Positions 8,835-17,842 are shown, counted from the first letter of the stretch. The stretch: DNA of 64,000 nt from Chryseobacterium gleum (GCF_900636535.1 NZ_LR134289.1:992001-1056000), one strand, 5' to 3'. Numbers and translations are program-made. Notes: a model not told the origin generated them from the letters alone.

Positions 8835-10196
8835 ATGTTTAATAGTTTACAGGATAAATTAGACAAGGCATTGCATAATATTTCCGGTAGAGGAAAAATT
8901 ACTGAAATCAACGTGGCGGAAACCGTAAAGGAGATCCGTAGAGCATTGGTGGATGCCGACGTTAACTATAAAGTTGCAAAAGACCTTACCAAAAGAGTTC
9001 AGGATAAAGCATTGGGACAAAACGTTCTTACTTCCCTTACACCGGGACAGCTGATGACGAAAATTGTTCATGATGAACTGGTAGACCTTATGGGAGGTTC
9101 TCAGGAGGGAATCAATCTTTCAGGAAAACCAACTGTAATCCTTATTGCAGGTCTTCAGGGATCCGGTAAGACAACTTTCTCAGGAAAGCTTGCTAATTAT
9201 TTACAGACAAAAAGAAATAAAAAACCTTTACTGGTTGCATGTGACGTATACCGTCCTGCAGCAATTGACCAGCTGAAAGTATTGGGAGGACAGATTAAAG
9301 TTCCCGTTTATACTGAAGAAGGTTCTACCAACCCGTCTACGATTGCTGAAAATGCGATCAATTTTGCAAAATCAAACGGTCACGATGTTGTGATTGTGGA
9401 TACTGCGGGCCGTTTGGCGATTGATGAGCAGATGATGAACGAGATCAAATCCGTACATTATTTCATCAAACCACAGGAAACTCTTTTCGTAGTGGACTCT
9501 ATGACAGGTCAGGATGCAGTGAATACAGCAAAAGCATTTAACGATGCTTTGAACTTTGACGGAGTTGTTCTAACAAAATTAGATGGTGATACAAGAGGGG
9601 GTGCTGCTTTAACAATCCGTTCTGTTGTTGAAAAACCAATCAAATTTATCTCCACAGGGGAAAAAATGGAAGCTTTGGATCTTTTCTACCCGGAAAGGAT
9701 GGCAGACAGAATCCTGGGAATGGGAGACGTTGTTTCCCTTGTAGAAAAAGCTCAGGAGCAGTTTGATGAAGAAGAAGCTAAAAAGCTTCACAAAAAAATT
9801 GCTAAAAACGAATTCGGATTTGATGATTTCCTTAAGCAGATCAACCAGATCAAGAAGATGGGTAATATGAAGGATCTGATGGGAATGATTCCTGGAGTTG
9901 GAAAAGCAATCAAAGATGTAGAAATCAGTGATGATGCATTCAAGCATATTGAAGCGATTATCTACTCTATGACTCCTGAAGAAAGAAGAAAACCTTCTAT
10001 TATCAATACGCAAAGAAAAAACAGAATTGCTAAAGGTGCCGGAAGAAAAATCGAAGACGTGAATCAATTGATGAAGCAATTCGATCAGATGGGTAAAATG
10101 ATGAAGATGATGCAGGGACCTCAGGGAAAACAAATGATGCAGATGATGAGCAAAATGCCGAATATGCCTGGAATGGGTGGAATGTTCGGAAAATAA
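8835..10196 (+). CDS. ffh: Signal recognition particle GTPase Ffh
   Basis: Ffh binds signal sequences of nascent membrane proteins together with 4.5S RNA and targets ribosomes to FtsY. The protein has 453 residues. The N domain spans about 1-90; the G domain has GLQGSGKTT (near 107), DTAGRL and TKLDGD; the methionine-rich M domain begins near 300 and ends in a flexible tail with many Met and Gly residues. It stands alone, with its own promoter and terminator. Confidence 0.97.
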   Translation: MFNSLQDKLDKALHNISGRGKITEINVAETVKEIRRALVDADVNYKVAKDLTKRVQDKALGQNVLTSLTPGQLMTKIVHDELVDLMGGSQEGINLSGKPTVILIAGLQGSGKTTFSGKLANYLQTKRNKKPLLVACDVYRPAAIDQLKVLGGQIKVPVYTEEGSTNPSTIAENAINFAKSNGHDVVIVDTAGRLAIDEQMMNEIKSVHYFIKPQETLFVVDSMTGQDAVNTAKAFNDALNFDGVVLTKLDGDTRGGAALTIRSVVEKPIKFISTGEKMEALDLFYPERMADRILGMGDVVSLVEKAQEQFDEEEAKKLHKKIAKNEFGFDDFLKQINQIKKMGNMKDLMGMIPGVGKAIKDVEISDDAFKHIEAIIYSMTPEERRKPSIINTQRKNRIAKGAGRKIEDVNQLMKQFDQMGKMMKMMQGPQGKQMMQMMSKMPNMPGMGGMFGK

Positions 10197-10220
10197 GAAA
10201 GTCCAAATTATTCATAAAAA

Positions 10221-10253
10221 AACTCTCAGAATTTCTGAGAGTTTTGTTTTTTT
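10221..10253. terminator. Bidirectional terminator between ffh and an OMP gene
   Basis: AACTCTCAGAA and TTCTGAGAGTT form an 8-11 bp stem flanked by A-runs on the left and T-runs on the right. It can serve both converging genes. Confidence 0.8.
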
Positions 10254-10267
10254 ATATGGATATCCGT

Positions 10268-10936
10268 CTATTTAAACTTGTATCCTATTCCTAACTGGAA
10301 GAAATTCATTTTTAATGTTTCTCCATCCACAGGATTCTTGATCATATTGGTAAGACCAAAACTGTAGCGTGCATCTACAAATAATCCTTTGTATACATTA
10401 TAATCTGCTCCCAGGAATAAACCAAAATCGGTAGATTTCAAACCATCATTCAGCTCTTTTTCCAAATAACGTTCTCCTTCTTTAAGCCCGGAAGGATCTA
10501 CCATACCAGCATTAGGACCACTTACTTCAAATTTTGCTTTATTATTCGTTTTAAAACTTACATAAGGACCTGCATAAATTCCTAGTTCCGGCGTTGCATA
10601 ATATCTTGCAGATACAGGAATAACAATTCTGTTAAGATTCATCTTTTCAGTTAAAGTAATACCTGTACCTGGTATTCCAACTTCAGCTTTTCCGCCAAGA
10701 TTAGCGTATTCTACCTCTCCCTGAACGGCAAACTTATTATTGAATTTATGCTCAACCAAACCTCCGATATAAAACCCTGATTTGGATTTTAAACTGGCTT
10801 CGAATCCTCCAAATTCGAAATCGCCCTCACTGGAATTTAATTTTGATAAAGCATAACCGGCTTTGACACCGAATGTAGTTTGTGCATTCAGACCTGCAAA
10901 CAAAGCGATTGCAGACGCTAATAAGATTTTTTTCAT
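10268..10936 (-). CDS. Outer-membrane beta-barrel protein (porin-like)
   Basis: A 222-residue secreted protein with a signal peptide (MKKILLASAIALFAGLNAQ) and alternating beta-strand pattern ending in LGIGYKFK. The body reads like the OmpA/PorT-type small eight-stranded barrel family (TTFGVKAGYALSKLNS, GLYAGPYVSFKTNN-type strands, DARYSFGLTNM). It resembles the protein at 13503-14168 in layout (GGLVEHKFNNKFAVQGEVEYANLGGK versus GGIAEYKLSDKFALQGELLY). Function is unknown beyond likely location in the outer membrane. Confidence 0.8.
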   Translation of the reverse strand: MKKILLASAIALFAGLNAQTTFGVKAGYALSKLNSSEGDFEFGGFEASLKSKSGFYIGGLVEHKFNNKFAVQGEVEYANLGGKAEVGIPGTGITLTEKMNLNRIVIPVSARYYATPELGIYAGPYVSFKTNNKAKFEVSGPNAGMVDPSGLKEGERYLEKELNDGLKSTDFGLFLGADYNVYKGLFVDARYSFGLTNMIKNPVDGETLKMNFFQLGIGYKFK

Positions 10937-10957
10937 GATTATTAATTAAATAGTTTT

Positions 10958-10965
10958 CAAACTTA
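10958..10965 (-). promoter_or_regulatory. -7 promoter element of OMP gene 10268
   Basis: TAAGTTTG on the minus strand lies 21 bases before the ATG. It lies just after the terminator of the preceding gene, so this OMP gene is probably its own unit. Confidence 0.45.
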
Positions 10966-10970
10966 AAAAA

Positions 10971-10995
10971 GCCCGGGATATTAACCCCAGGGCTA
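10971..10995 (-). terminator. Terminator after OMP gene 11013
   Basis: AGCCCGGG and CCCCAGGGCT pair with one mismatch, followed on the minus strand by a T-run. Confidence 0.6.
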
Positions 10996-11012
10996 AAATA
11001 TATAATTGTTTA

Positions 11013-11675
11013 TTATTTTGCAAATACATATTTCACTCCAAAAGTCACTGAAGCTAAATTGACTCCAAATTTGTAATCATTAGTTCTTTTAGCTCCTTCC
11101 ATGTCTTTTTTGTAAGTATTGTATCCGAATTCCCCTATTGTAGCTTCAATTGACCAGTTCTTAGTCAGGAAATAATCCAGACCCGGCTTAATATTCACGC
11201 CGATGTTGGTGTAGTTATTTTTTTCTGTAAACGGAGCGGAAAGTATAGGATCTCCTTCATCACCTTCACTGTTAAAATCCAGTTTTTCATTACCGAATTC
11301 CAATGGAACCTGTAATTGTCCAAAGATGTATAATTTATCGGATAAAGTCCAGTATTTTCTCACAAAGGGAGCAATAACAAATGCGTTATCCGTATTTTTA
11401 ATTTCAATTGTATTAAGGAACCCAAAACCATTTACCGTATATTTTGTAACAGCACTTTTATAGCCTACACCAAGCCCTACTGCCAAGTTGTTATCAACGA
11501 AATATCCAGCTGTTGGAAGAATTCTGATCACATCATCCTTTGTTTTGGCTTCGAATTCGTTCTTTTCATTGTGGTAATATTCTACCTGACCTGAAAGATA
11601 AGAAGTTCCTTTTGCAATCTGTGCATTCGATAAACCGAAAAGCGCTACAGCGCCCATCAATAAGATTTTTTTCAT
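11013..11675 (-). CDS. Outer-membrane beta-barrel protein, tandem paralogue A
   Basis: A 220-residue barrel with signal peptide (MKKILLMGAVALFGLSNAQ). It starts IAKGTSYLSGQ and ends SVTFGVKYVFAK, and shares YWTLSDKLYIFGQLQVP and TKNWSIEATIGEFGYN with the next gene upstream, so the pair arose by tandem duplication. The terminal Phe-rich strand fits outer-membrane assembly by BAM. Role unknown. Confidence 0.8.
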   Translation of the reverse strand: MKKILLMGAVALFGLSNAQIAKGTSYLSGQVEYYHNEKNEFEAKTKDDVIRILPTAGYFVDNNLAVGLGVGYKSAVTKYTVNGFGFLNTIEIKNTDNAFVIAPFVRKYWTLSDKLYIFGQLQVPLEFGNEKLDFNSEGDEGDPILSAPFTEKNNYTNIGVNIKPGLDYFLTKNWSIEATIGEFGYNTYKKDMEGAKRTNDYKFGVNLASVTFGVKYVFAK

Positions 11676-11700
11676 GATTATTATATTAGTTTTACAGAAA

Positions 11701-11727
11701 AAAGCCCTAAGAGTTTCTCAGGGCTTT
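11701..11727 (-). terminator. Terminator after OMP gene 11748
   Basis: AAAGCCCTAAGAG and CTCAGGGCTTT form an imperfect GC-rich stem with a T-run on the minus strand. Confidence 0.65.
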
Positions 11728-11747
11728 CTTGCTATATGCTTTGTTTA

Positions 11748-12416
11748 TTATTTTGCAAATACATATTTAACTCCGAAAGTTACAGAAGATAAATTCAATC
11801 CGAAGTTGTAGTTGTTTGTAGCATCACCATCTTTTGGCTTGTAGTTGCTATAACCGAACTCACCGATAGTAGCTTCGATAGACCAGTTTTTGTTTAAGAA
11901 ATAATCTAAACCTGGCTTCACAGTAACACCAATTTTAGTGTATTTAGCTTCAGTCGAAGTAGAGTTAGTAGAAACTGTAGTTCCTGCACCTGTTGTAGTA
12001 GTAGCTACAGAGCTAGTTTCAGTTTCAGTTTTTCCAAACTGCATTGGAACTGCTAACTGTCCGAAGAAATATAACTTGTCAGATAAAGTCCAGTATTTTC
12101 TTACGAATGGAGCCACAACAAAAGCTGGAGTTTTAACAACACTCTCGTTTACAACTGTAGTGTTTCCTAAAGTTGTAGTAGTAGATACAGTGTTCTTTTC
12201 AGTTTGATATCCAACTCCTAATCCGATAGCTAAGTTAGTGTTTACGAAATATCCAACTGTAGGTAATACGTTGAAGTTTTCTTTTTTATCGTTACCGTTG
12301 TTAGTTTCTACCTGAGAATAACCAACAGATCCTGATAAATATGTAGTTCCTTTAGCAATCTGAGCGTTTGATAAACCAAAAAGTGCAACAGCACCCGCTA
12401 ATAATATTTTTTTCAT
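11748..12416 (-). CDS. Outer-membrane beta-barrel protein, tandem paralogue B
   Basis: A 222-residue barrel and close paralogue of the 11013 gene (signal peptide MKKILLAGAVALFGLSNAQ, ending SVTFGVKYVFAK). Two surface-loop regions are very rich in Thr and Ser: TVSTTTTLGNTTVV near 79-92 and TETSSVATTTTGAGTTVSTNS near 130-150. The paralogue lacks these, so the loops have diverged much faster than the strands. Its codon use in the loops (GTA/ACT repeats) is simple. Role unknown. Confidence 0.82.
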   Translation of the reverse strand: MKKILLAGAVALFGLSNAQIAKGTTYLSGSVGYSQVETNNGNDKKENFNVLPTVGYFVNTNLAIGLGVGYQTEKNTVSTTTTLGNTTVVNESVVKTPAFVVAPFVRKYWTLSDKLYFFGQLAVPMQFGKTETETSSVATTTTGAGTTVSTNSTSTEAKYTKIGVTVKPGLDYFLNKNWSIEATIGEFGYSNYKPKDGDATNNYNFGLNLSSVTFGVKYVFAK

Positions 12417-12444
12417 TGTAAAAAATTTTAATACTTTCTGAGGG

Positions 12445-12452
12445 CAAATTTA
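12445..12452 (-). promoter_or_regulatory. -7 promoter element of OMP gene 11748
   Basis: TAAATTTG on the minus strand lies 28 bases before the ATG. Confidence 0.45.
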
Positions 12453-12825
12453 CAGTGGCTACCACGAATATTAAAATTTGTTAATGTGATTAATATCAGT
12501 ACTAATTTTTAGGGTTTTATAAAAATAAATCATACTTAAGAGATACTGTTGAGTTTTTCACAATATTATGAATAAAAAAATCACTTTTTATCAACAAGAG
12601 TTAAATATATTTACTTTTTTAAATTTTCACTTTTCCTCTGAAACACCATGGATTCTGGGAAAACTACAAAAACAATTAACCTAAATTGTTAATTTTTAAG
12701 TTATTAACTCTTAAAATTTAAACAAACGTTTATTATATGGTTCTGTTTTTTGTATTCCAGTAACATCCATTTTATTTAAAAACTTCCATCAAAAACATCT
12801 GTAAAGCTTATTATATAGTAAAAAA

Positions 12826-12852
12826 CTCCGGCCTTCGGCCGGAGTTCAGTTA
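12826..12852 (-). terminator. Terminator after OMP gene 12867
   Basis: A perfect GC-rich stem (AACTCCGGCC with GGCCGGAGTT, TTCG-type loop) lies 15 bases past the stop, with a T-run on the minus strand. Confidence 0.85.
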
Positions 12853-12866
12853 TTTTTAAGCTGTCT

Positions 12867-13364
12867 TTATTTGATAAAGAAGTTAAATCCTAAGTTGACA
12901 GCGCCTACGTTCCAATCATGCTTGTACCAACCATAATCACGTCTGTTACTGATAGACTGATATCCGATATACAGCTCTCCTTTGGACATCTGATATCCGA
13001 ATTTAGGTTGTGCATAGAAACCACCATCTACCCCATCTTTTGTAGAAATACCATATCCAAGGTCTAATCCTACAAAAATAGGAGCACCTTTAAATTTATA
13101 CTTCCCGGAAACAGCCACAGGAACAAATCCGAAATCATCAAAGTGATCTTTTCCGAAGAAATGAGAATATCCTGTTGTTACCCCAAGGTCAAAACCTTTC
13201 GCAATATTCCACATATAAGCAGCATCCACTCCTAATGTAAATGAAGATACATCACTTGCATCAGATACAGGAACACCAATATGTCCACCCAATTTGAAAC
13301 CTTCCTGTGCCTGAGCAACACCTCCTAAAAGTGCAAAAGCACCTAGTAATAATAGTTTTTTCAT
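12867..13364 (-). CDS. Small outer-membrane beta-barrel protein
   Basis: A 165-residue protein with a signal peptide (about 1-19, ending AQA) and short beta strands rich in Gly and aromatic residues, ending VNLGFNFFIK. It is shorter than its four barrel neighbours and not an obvious copy of them. Likely an eight-stranded barrel. Function unknown. It has its own promoter and a strong terminator. Confidence 0.75.
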   Translation of the reverse strand: MKKLLLLGAFALLGGVAQAQEGFKLGGHIGVPVSDASDVSSFTLGVDAAYMWNIAKGFDLGVTTGYSHFFGKDHFDDFGFVPVAVSGKYKFKGAPIFVGLDLGYGISTKDGVDGGFYAQPKFGYQMSKGELYIGYQSISNRRDYGWYKHDWNVGAVNLGFNFFIK

Positions 13365-13389
13365 TTTTTTAAGTTTAAATTTTACTTTG

Positions 13390-13397
13390 CAAAAATA
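13390..13397 (-). promoter_or_regulatory. -7 promoter element of OMP gene 12867
   Basis: TATTTTTG on the minus strand lies 25 bases before the ATG. Confidence 0.5.
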
Positions 13398-13440
13398 CTA
13401 ATTATTTTCATCATTAAGATAAAACGGTCTACAACGAAAA

Positions 13441-13469
13441 AAAGCAGGACAAAATTTGCCCTGCTTTAT
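13441..13469 (-). terminator. Terminator after OMP gene 13503
   Basis: AAAGCAGG(A)CAAA and TTTGCCCTGCTTT form a stem with A- and T-rich flanks, about 35 bases past the stop. Confidence 0.7.
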
Positions 13470-13502
13470 ATTTATATCATGATTGATATTAAAATTCCAG
13501 CA

Positions 13503-14168
13503 TTAGTTTCCTCCGAATTTAAAACCTACACCTACTTGTACGAAGCTGTTAGTTAACTTTTCATTCCCTTCAGCATGTTTAGCAAGGTTAGAAACACCAA
13601 GATTGTATCTCGCATCAAAGAACAATCCGTTTTCAAGAGCGTACTCTGCACCCAGGAAAGGAGCGATATTCAAAGTGTTCATCTGGTCTTTAATATCTCT
13701 TTCGTCATTAGCATCAATCTCGAATCCTGGAATTCCGAATCCGAAATCAGCAGTAAGTTTTTGCTTTGCAGAAAGAATAAATCCGAAGCTTGCTCCTGCA
13801 GAAACAGACAATCCTTCTGTAATGAAATACTTAGCAGAGATAGGAACCAATAAAGTATGGTAAGTCTGCTTTGCCTTTACATTTAAAAAAGTAGTTGGAT
13901 CTTCCGGATCCGCTTCAGCTACGTTTACTTTTCCTCCAAGCGGCGAGTATAAAAGTTCTCCCTGTAGGGCAAACTTATCACTCAATTTATATTCAGCGAT
14001 ACCACCGATATAAAATGTATGTAAAGGATCTGAAGTTTCAGACTGATTATCTCCTTTTAATTTAATAGTAGAATAAGAGTATCCGGCTTTTGGACCAAAC
14101 CTGAATTCCTGTGCATTTGCAGAAATCCCCATTACAGCGACTGCTGTAGCAAGTAAAAGTTTTTTCAT
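13503..14168 (-). CDS. Porin-family outer-membrane beta-barrel protein
   Basis: A 221-residue barrel with signal peptide (MKKLLLATAVAVMGISANAQ). It opens FRFGPKAGYSYSTIKL and has GGIAEYKLSDKFALQGELLYSPLGGK and a terminal strand FVQVGVGFKF. This is the typical outer membrane beta-barrel (PorT-like) pattern and is similar to the gene at 10268, so the two may be more distant paralogues. Specific function unknown. Confidence 0.8.
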   Translation of the reverse strand: MKKLLLATAVAVMGISANAQEFRFGPKAGYSYSTIKLKGDNQSETSDPLHTFYIGGIAEYKLSDKFALQGELLYSPLGGKVNVAEADPEDPTTFLNVKAKQTYHTLLVPISAKYFITEGLSVSAGASFGFILSAKQKLTADFGFGIPGFEIDANDERDIKDQMNTLNIAPFLGAEYALENGLFFDARYNLGVSNLAKHAEGNEKLTNSFVQVGVGFKFGGN

Positions 14169-14284
14169 GTTTAATTAGTTTTACATTTAAGGACAGCGAA
14201 ACTAATTATTTTTTTTTAAAACACCAAATTTTGTCTTAATTTTAAGGTTAATAAAAAGTTAACAAAACTTTTACTGATACAGAA

Positions 14285-15244
14285 TTAGTCATTCCTCAAT
14301 CTTTTCTCTTCATCGTTATAAGCAAGGATAATTTTTCTTACTACCGGGTGTCTTACCACATCCTCTTCTGTAAGATGTACAAATCCGATCTCCTTCACCC
14401 CGTTTAAAATTCTCATAGCTTCTTTAAGACCTGACTGTTGATTTTTCGGAAGGTCAATCTGACTTGGGTCACCGGTAATAATAAACTTGGCATTCATCCC
14501 CATTCTGGTCAGGAACATTTTCATCTGCGCATGAGTAGTGTTCTGCGCTTCATCAAGAATCACAAAAGCATCATCCAGTGTACGGCCTCTCATGAAAGCT
14601 AACGGAGCTACTTCAATTACTTTTTTCTCCATAAACCCTTCCAGTTTTTCATGCGGAATCATATCACGAAGTGCATCATATAATGGCTGTAAATACGGAT
14701 CCAGTTTTTCTTTAAGATCGCCCGGCAGAAATCCAAGACTCTCCCCCGCTTCTACAGCCGGTCTTGTCAGGATAATTCTTTTTACTTCTTTATCTCTTAA
14801 AGCTCTTGCTGCCAATGCCACACTGGTATATGTTTTTCCGGTTCCCGCAGGACCAATGGCAAAGACCATGTCCTTTTTCTCCGTTTCCTTCACCAGCTTT
14901 TTAAGATTGGTCGTTTTAGCCTTGATAACTTTCCCATTGACTCCTTTTACGATAATATCCTGGTCAAATACCAGCTGTTTCTCGTTTTCGTCTTTAATAT
15001 TCAATATATTCTCAACGTCTTTCAGTCCTATTGAGTTGTTTTTGGAGATAAAACTGACAATATCATCCAGTTTTTGTTTCAGTATGTCTAAAGCTTCCTG
15101 ATTCCCCATGGCAAAGATAAAATGATCTCTTCCTGTAATTTTAATGGTTGGAAAGCTTGATTTTATTAAGTTGAAATATTGGTTATTAACTCCATAGAAG
15201 ATTTTCGCATCGATATCTTCCAAATCATATGTTAATTCAAACAT
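14285..15244 (-). CDS. phoH: PhoH family ATPase
   Basis: PhoH-like proteins are cytoplasmic P-loop ATPases related to helicase superfamily I and linked to RNA metabolism. The protein has 319 residues. A KH-like N-terminal part is followed by Walker A GPAGTGKT near 133-140 and Walker B FVILDEAQNT near 228. EAGESLGFLPGDL and FIITGDPSQIDLP are family hallmarks. It is a single gene with a good promoter. Note that it is not the phosphate-regulon gene by context; the symbol follows the family name. Confidence 0.9.
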   Translation of the reverse strand: MFELTYDLEDIDAKIFYGVNNQYFNLIKSSFPTIKITGRDHFIFAMGNQEALDILKQKLDDIVSFISKNNSIGLKDVENILNIKDENEKQLVFDQDIIVKGVNGKVIKAKTTNLKKLVKETEKKDMVFAIGPAGTGKTYTSVALAARALRDKEVKRIILTRPAVEAGESLGFLPGDLKEKLDPYLQPLYDALRDMIPHEKLEGFMEKKVIEVAPLAFMRGRTLDDAFVILDEAQNTTHAQMKMFLTRMGMNAKFIITGDPSQIDLPKNQQSGLKEAMRILNGVKEIGFVHLTEEDVVRHPVVRKIILAYNDEEKRLRND

Positions 15245-15286
15245 GTAGTATTTTTATTTTTAGATTTTAAAATTAAAGCTTTTTTT

Positions 15287-15311
15287 CAAATTTATATCAA
15301 ATTCTTTTCAA
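15287..15311 (-). promoter_or_regulatory. Promoter of phoH-like gene
   Basis: TAAATTTG (15287-15294) on the minus strand has a TTG (15309-15311, with another at 15312-15314) 14 to 17 bases upstream, close to the expected -33 place. Confidence 0.5.
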
Positions 15312-15340
15312 CAATCTTTCGGGCTTTCTTTTTATTTAAA

Positions 15341-15348
15341 TAACTTTG
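15341..15348 (+). promoter_or_regulatory. -7 promoter element of SAM hydrolase-type gene
   Basis: TAACTTTG lies 27 bases before the ATG at 15376. The divergent phoH promoter is about 30 bases away. Confidence 0.5.
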
Positions 15349-15375
15349 CAATACTAGACTATTCTAAAATTACTC

Positions 15376-16203
15376 ATGTCAATTATTACCCTTACTTCGG
15401 ATTTCGGAAATTTGGACTACAGAGTTGCCGCTGTAAAAGGCAAAATTCTGTCTCTAAACCCTGAGGTTAATATTATTGATATCACTCACGAAATCCAGGC
15501 ATTCAACCTTATACAGACTTCTTATATTGTAAGAAATGCATACAAATATTTTCCTAAAGGAAGCATTCATATCCTTTCGGTAGACAGTTTTCACCATAAA
15601 TCAAGAAAAAATATACTCTATAAGGCCGACGGATCTTACTTTCTGGCAGCGGATAACGGCCTTTTAAGCCTTATTTTTTTTGATATTAAGCCTGAGGCCA
15701 TCTATGAGCTTACGCTGAACAACCGTTTTGATGATGTCATCAATTTCACTTCTACAGATATTTTTGTTCCCGCAGCGGTACATCTTGCCAATGGCGGGCT
15801 TCCTGAAGTGATAGGACGAAAGATACATTCTGCAAAGCAATTAATGTTCCCGCGAGCAGTTTACAATGAATCGGAAGGAATGATTATTGGTGAAGTCACT
15901 TATATTGATAATTTCGGAAATATAATATCAAATATTAATAAAGATTTTTTTGAAAATATCAGCAAAGGTTACAACAGTTTTACTATAAAATTCAGGAATT
16001 TAAGCCTGTCAAGGATATTTTCCAGCCATACAGAAGTGGTTTCGGACTGGGACAGAGAAACGGAATTCCACGGACAGTCTGCTGCTATTTTCAATGATAG
16101 CCAGCTATTGGAGCTTACCATCTATAAAGGAAGCAGGAAAAACGGCGCCAAAAGCCTGTTTGGACTGAATGTGGGAGAGAATATTTACATCGAATTTAGC
16201 TAA
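15376..16203 (+). CDS. SAM hydroxide adenosyltransferase-type enzyme (DUF62)
   Basis: This family cleaves S-adenosylmethionine to adenosine and methionine using an activated water; relatives are fluorinases and chlorinases. The protein has 275 residues and opens with ITLTSDFGNLDYRVAAVKG, with the conserved Asp of TSDFG near residue 9. DITHEI follows near 37, and the C-terminal domain has DNFGNIISNI near 180. Lack of the 23-residue fluorinase loop was not checked; hydrolase is the default reading. No operon partner: the E2 gene downstream has its own promoter. Confidence 0.85.
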   Translation: MSIITLTSDFGNLDYRVAAVKGKILSLNPEVNIIDITHEIQAFNLIQTSYIVRNAYKYFPKGSIHILSVDSFHHKSRKNILYKADGSYFLAADNGLLSLIFFDIKPEAIYELTLNNRFDDVINFTSTDIFVPAAVHLANGGLPEVIGRKIHSAKQLMFPRAVYNESEGMIIGEVTYIDNFGNIISNINKDFFENISKGYNSFTIKFRNLSLSRIFSSHTEVVSDWDRETEFHGQSAAIFNDSQLLELTIYKGSRKNGAKSLFGLNVGENIYIEFS

Positions 16204-16238
16204 GATTATATATTTCTTAAAAAAACCGATTTTTTTTA

Positions 16239-16246
16239 TATATTTG
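16239..16246 (+). promoter_or_regulatory. -7 promoter element of E2 gene
   Basis: TATATTTG lies 20 bases before the ATG at 16267. Confidence 0.5.
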
Positions 16247-16266
16247 TCAAAATCTAAAAATCAAAA

Positions 16267-17580
16267 ATGGCAGAATACAAATTATTGCTTCCTTCCATGG
16301 GAGAAGGTGTTATGGAAGCGACAATTATCACTTGGTTATTCAATGAAGGTGATAACGTAAAGGAGGATGACTCCGTAGTAGAAATTGCAACAGATAAAGT
16401 AGATTCAGACGTTCCGACACCAGTTTCGGGGAAAATCGTGAAAATTTTAAAGCAAAAAGATGAAGTTGCAAAAGTAGGTGAAGCCATTGCTATTTTAGAA
16501 ATTGAAGGAGAAGGTACAGCTTCAGAAGAAGCGAAAACTGAAACTCCGTCGGCTGCTCCGGATGCTGAAACTTTAAAAACGATTGAACAGCCTTTGCAGA
16601 CAGCAGCTGCTTCAAACGTAGAATTCTCAGGAGATCTTTATCTTTCTCCACTCGTAAAATCTATCGCACAACAGGAAAATATTTCTGAAACTGAACTGAA
16701 ATCCATCAAAGGAAGCGGTTTGGAAGGAAGAATTACAAAAGAAGATATATTAGCTTACGTTGCCAACAGAGGAAGCCAGCCAGCTCAGCAGGTAGCTCCA
16801 GTACAGGCAGCTTCTACTCCACAACCGGCAGCAGCAGTATCTGCTCCGGCAGCTACGGTTCCGGTAAATGCAGGTGATGAGATCATTCCTATGGACAGAA
16901 TGAGAAAGATCATCGCTGAAAATATGGTGAAAGCAAAACAAATTGCTCCGCACGTAACCTCTTTTATTGAAACTGACGTTACCAACGTTGTAAAATGGAG
17001 AAATAAAAACAAAGCTGCATTCGAAAAACGTGAAGGTGAAAAGCTTACTTTCATGCCTATTTTCGTAAAAGCTGTAGTGAAGGCAATTCAGGATTTCCCA
17101 ATGATCAATGTTTCTGTAAATGGTGATAACATCATCAAAAAGAAAAATATCAACATCGGTATGGCGACTGCCCTTCCGGACGGAAACCTTATTGTTCCTG
17201 TAATCAAAAATGCGGATCAGCTTTCTCTTTCAGGTCTTGCAAAAGCAATCAATGACCTTGCTTACAGAGCAAGAAACAAAAAATTAAGACCAGAAGACAC
17301 TCAGGGTGCAACGTATACAATCTCTAACGTTGGAAGCTTTGGAAACCTTATGGGAACCCCAATTATTCCTCAGCCTCAGGTAGCTATTTTAGCCATCGGA
17401 GCTATTGTTAAGAAGCCTGCAGTTCTTGAAACCGCTGACGGTGATGTAATCGCAATCAGAAACCTGATGTTCATGTCTCACTCTTACGACCACAGAGTAG
17501 TAGATGGTTCTTTGGGAGGAATGATGTTGAAGCACGTTCACGACTACCTTGAAAACTGGGATCTGAACACAGAAATATAA
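16267..17580 (+). CDS. 2-oxoacid dehydrogenase E2 (dihydrolipoamide acyltransferase)
   Basis: E2 is the lipoylated core of a 2-oxoacid dehydrogenase complex. The protein has 437 residues: a lipoyl domain at about 1-77 with the lipoylated Lys in ATDKVDSD, an Ala/Glu-rich linker, a peripheral-subunit-binding domain at about 122-160 (LYLSPLVKSIAQQ, GSGLEGRITKEDIL), an Ala/Pro linker and the catalytic domain with SHSYDHRVVDG near 407-417 (catalytic His and Asp). No E1 or E3 gene is adjacent. The N-terminus is closer in style to branched-chain E2 than to the OGDH E2 at 34421, but the substrate is not certain. Confidence 0.9.
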   Translation: MAEYKLLLPSMGEGVMEATIITWLFNEGDNVKEDDSVVEIATDKVDSDVPTPVSGKIVKILKQKDEVAKVGEAIAILEIEGEGTASEEAKTETPSAAPDAETLKTIEQPLQTAAASNVEFSGDLYLSPLVKSIAQQENISETELKSIKGSGLEGRITKEDILAYVANRGSQPAQQVAPVQAASTPQPAAAVSAPAATVPVNAGDEIIPMDRMRKIIAENMVKAKQIAPHVTSFIETDVTNVVKWRNKNKAAFEKREGEKLTFMPIFVKAVVKAIQDFPMINVSVNGDNIIKKKNINIGMATALPDGNLIVPVIKNADQLSLSGLAKAINDLAYRARNKKLRPEDTQGATYTISNVGSFGNLMGTPIIPQPQVAILAIGAIVKKPAVLETADGDVIAIRNLMFMSHSYDHRVVDGSLGGMMLKHVHDYLENWDLNTEI

Positions 17581-17625
17581 GTAATGATTAATCAGCAATA
17601 AGTAATTTTGTTGATTTTAAATACT

Positions 17626-17655
17626 AAACCTTCGATTTAATCGGAGGTTTTTTTG
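17626..17655 (+). terminator. Terminator after E2 gene
   Basis: AACCTTCGAT and ATCGGAGGTT pair around TTA with one wobble, followed by a run of T. Confidence 0.8.
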
Positions 17656-17842
17656 TTTTTTATATGGTTAAGTTCAGTTAATTTCAAAAGAACAAACAAT
17701 AACCGAAATCATTATTAAATAATGAATTAAATACGTTTAAATTTACAGAAACAACAATTATTTAAATCCGATTTTATATTATAATAAGTTCTTGGAAATT
17801 AAATTTATTAGCATTATTTTTAAACAAATAATATATCAGAAA

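Larger units (their letters stand above)
12417..12866. other. 450-base gap: promoter region and AT-rich spacer
   Basis: I see no gene in this gap. A TAAATTTG -7 element for the OMP gene at 11748 lies at 12445-12452 on the minus strand. Further on, the DNA is very AT-rich, with a short inverted repeat AATTAAC/GTTAATT at 12674-12694. The far end holds the terminator of the next OMP gene. The length of the leader suggests room for additional regulation of the Thr-rich OMP. Confidence 0.5.

Noticed and set aside
9609..10133. 174-residue open frame opposite ffh
   Set aside because: Antisense shadow; His/Phe/Ser-rich text mirrors the Met- and Lys-rich M domain of Ffh.
14538..15101. 187-residue open frame on the plus strand
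   Set aside because: It lies opposite the phoH-like gene, which has clear P-loop motifs; the antisense translation is Ser/Phe-rich and has no family pattern.
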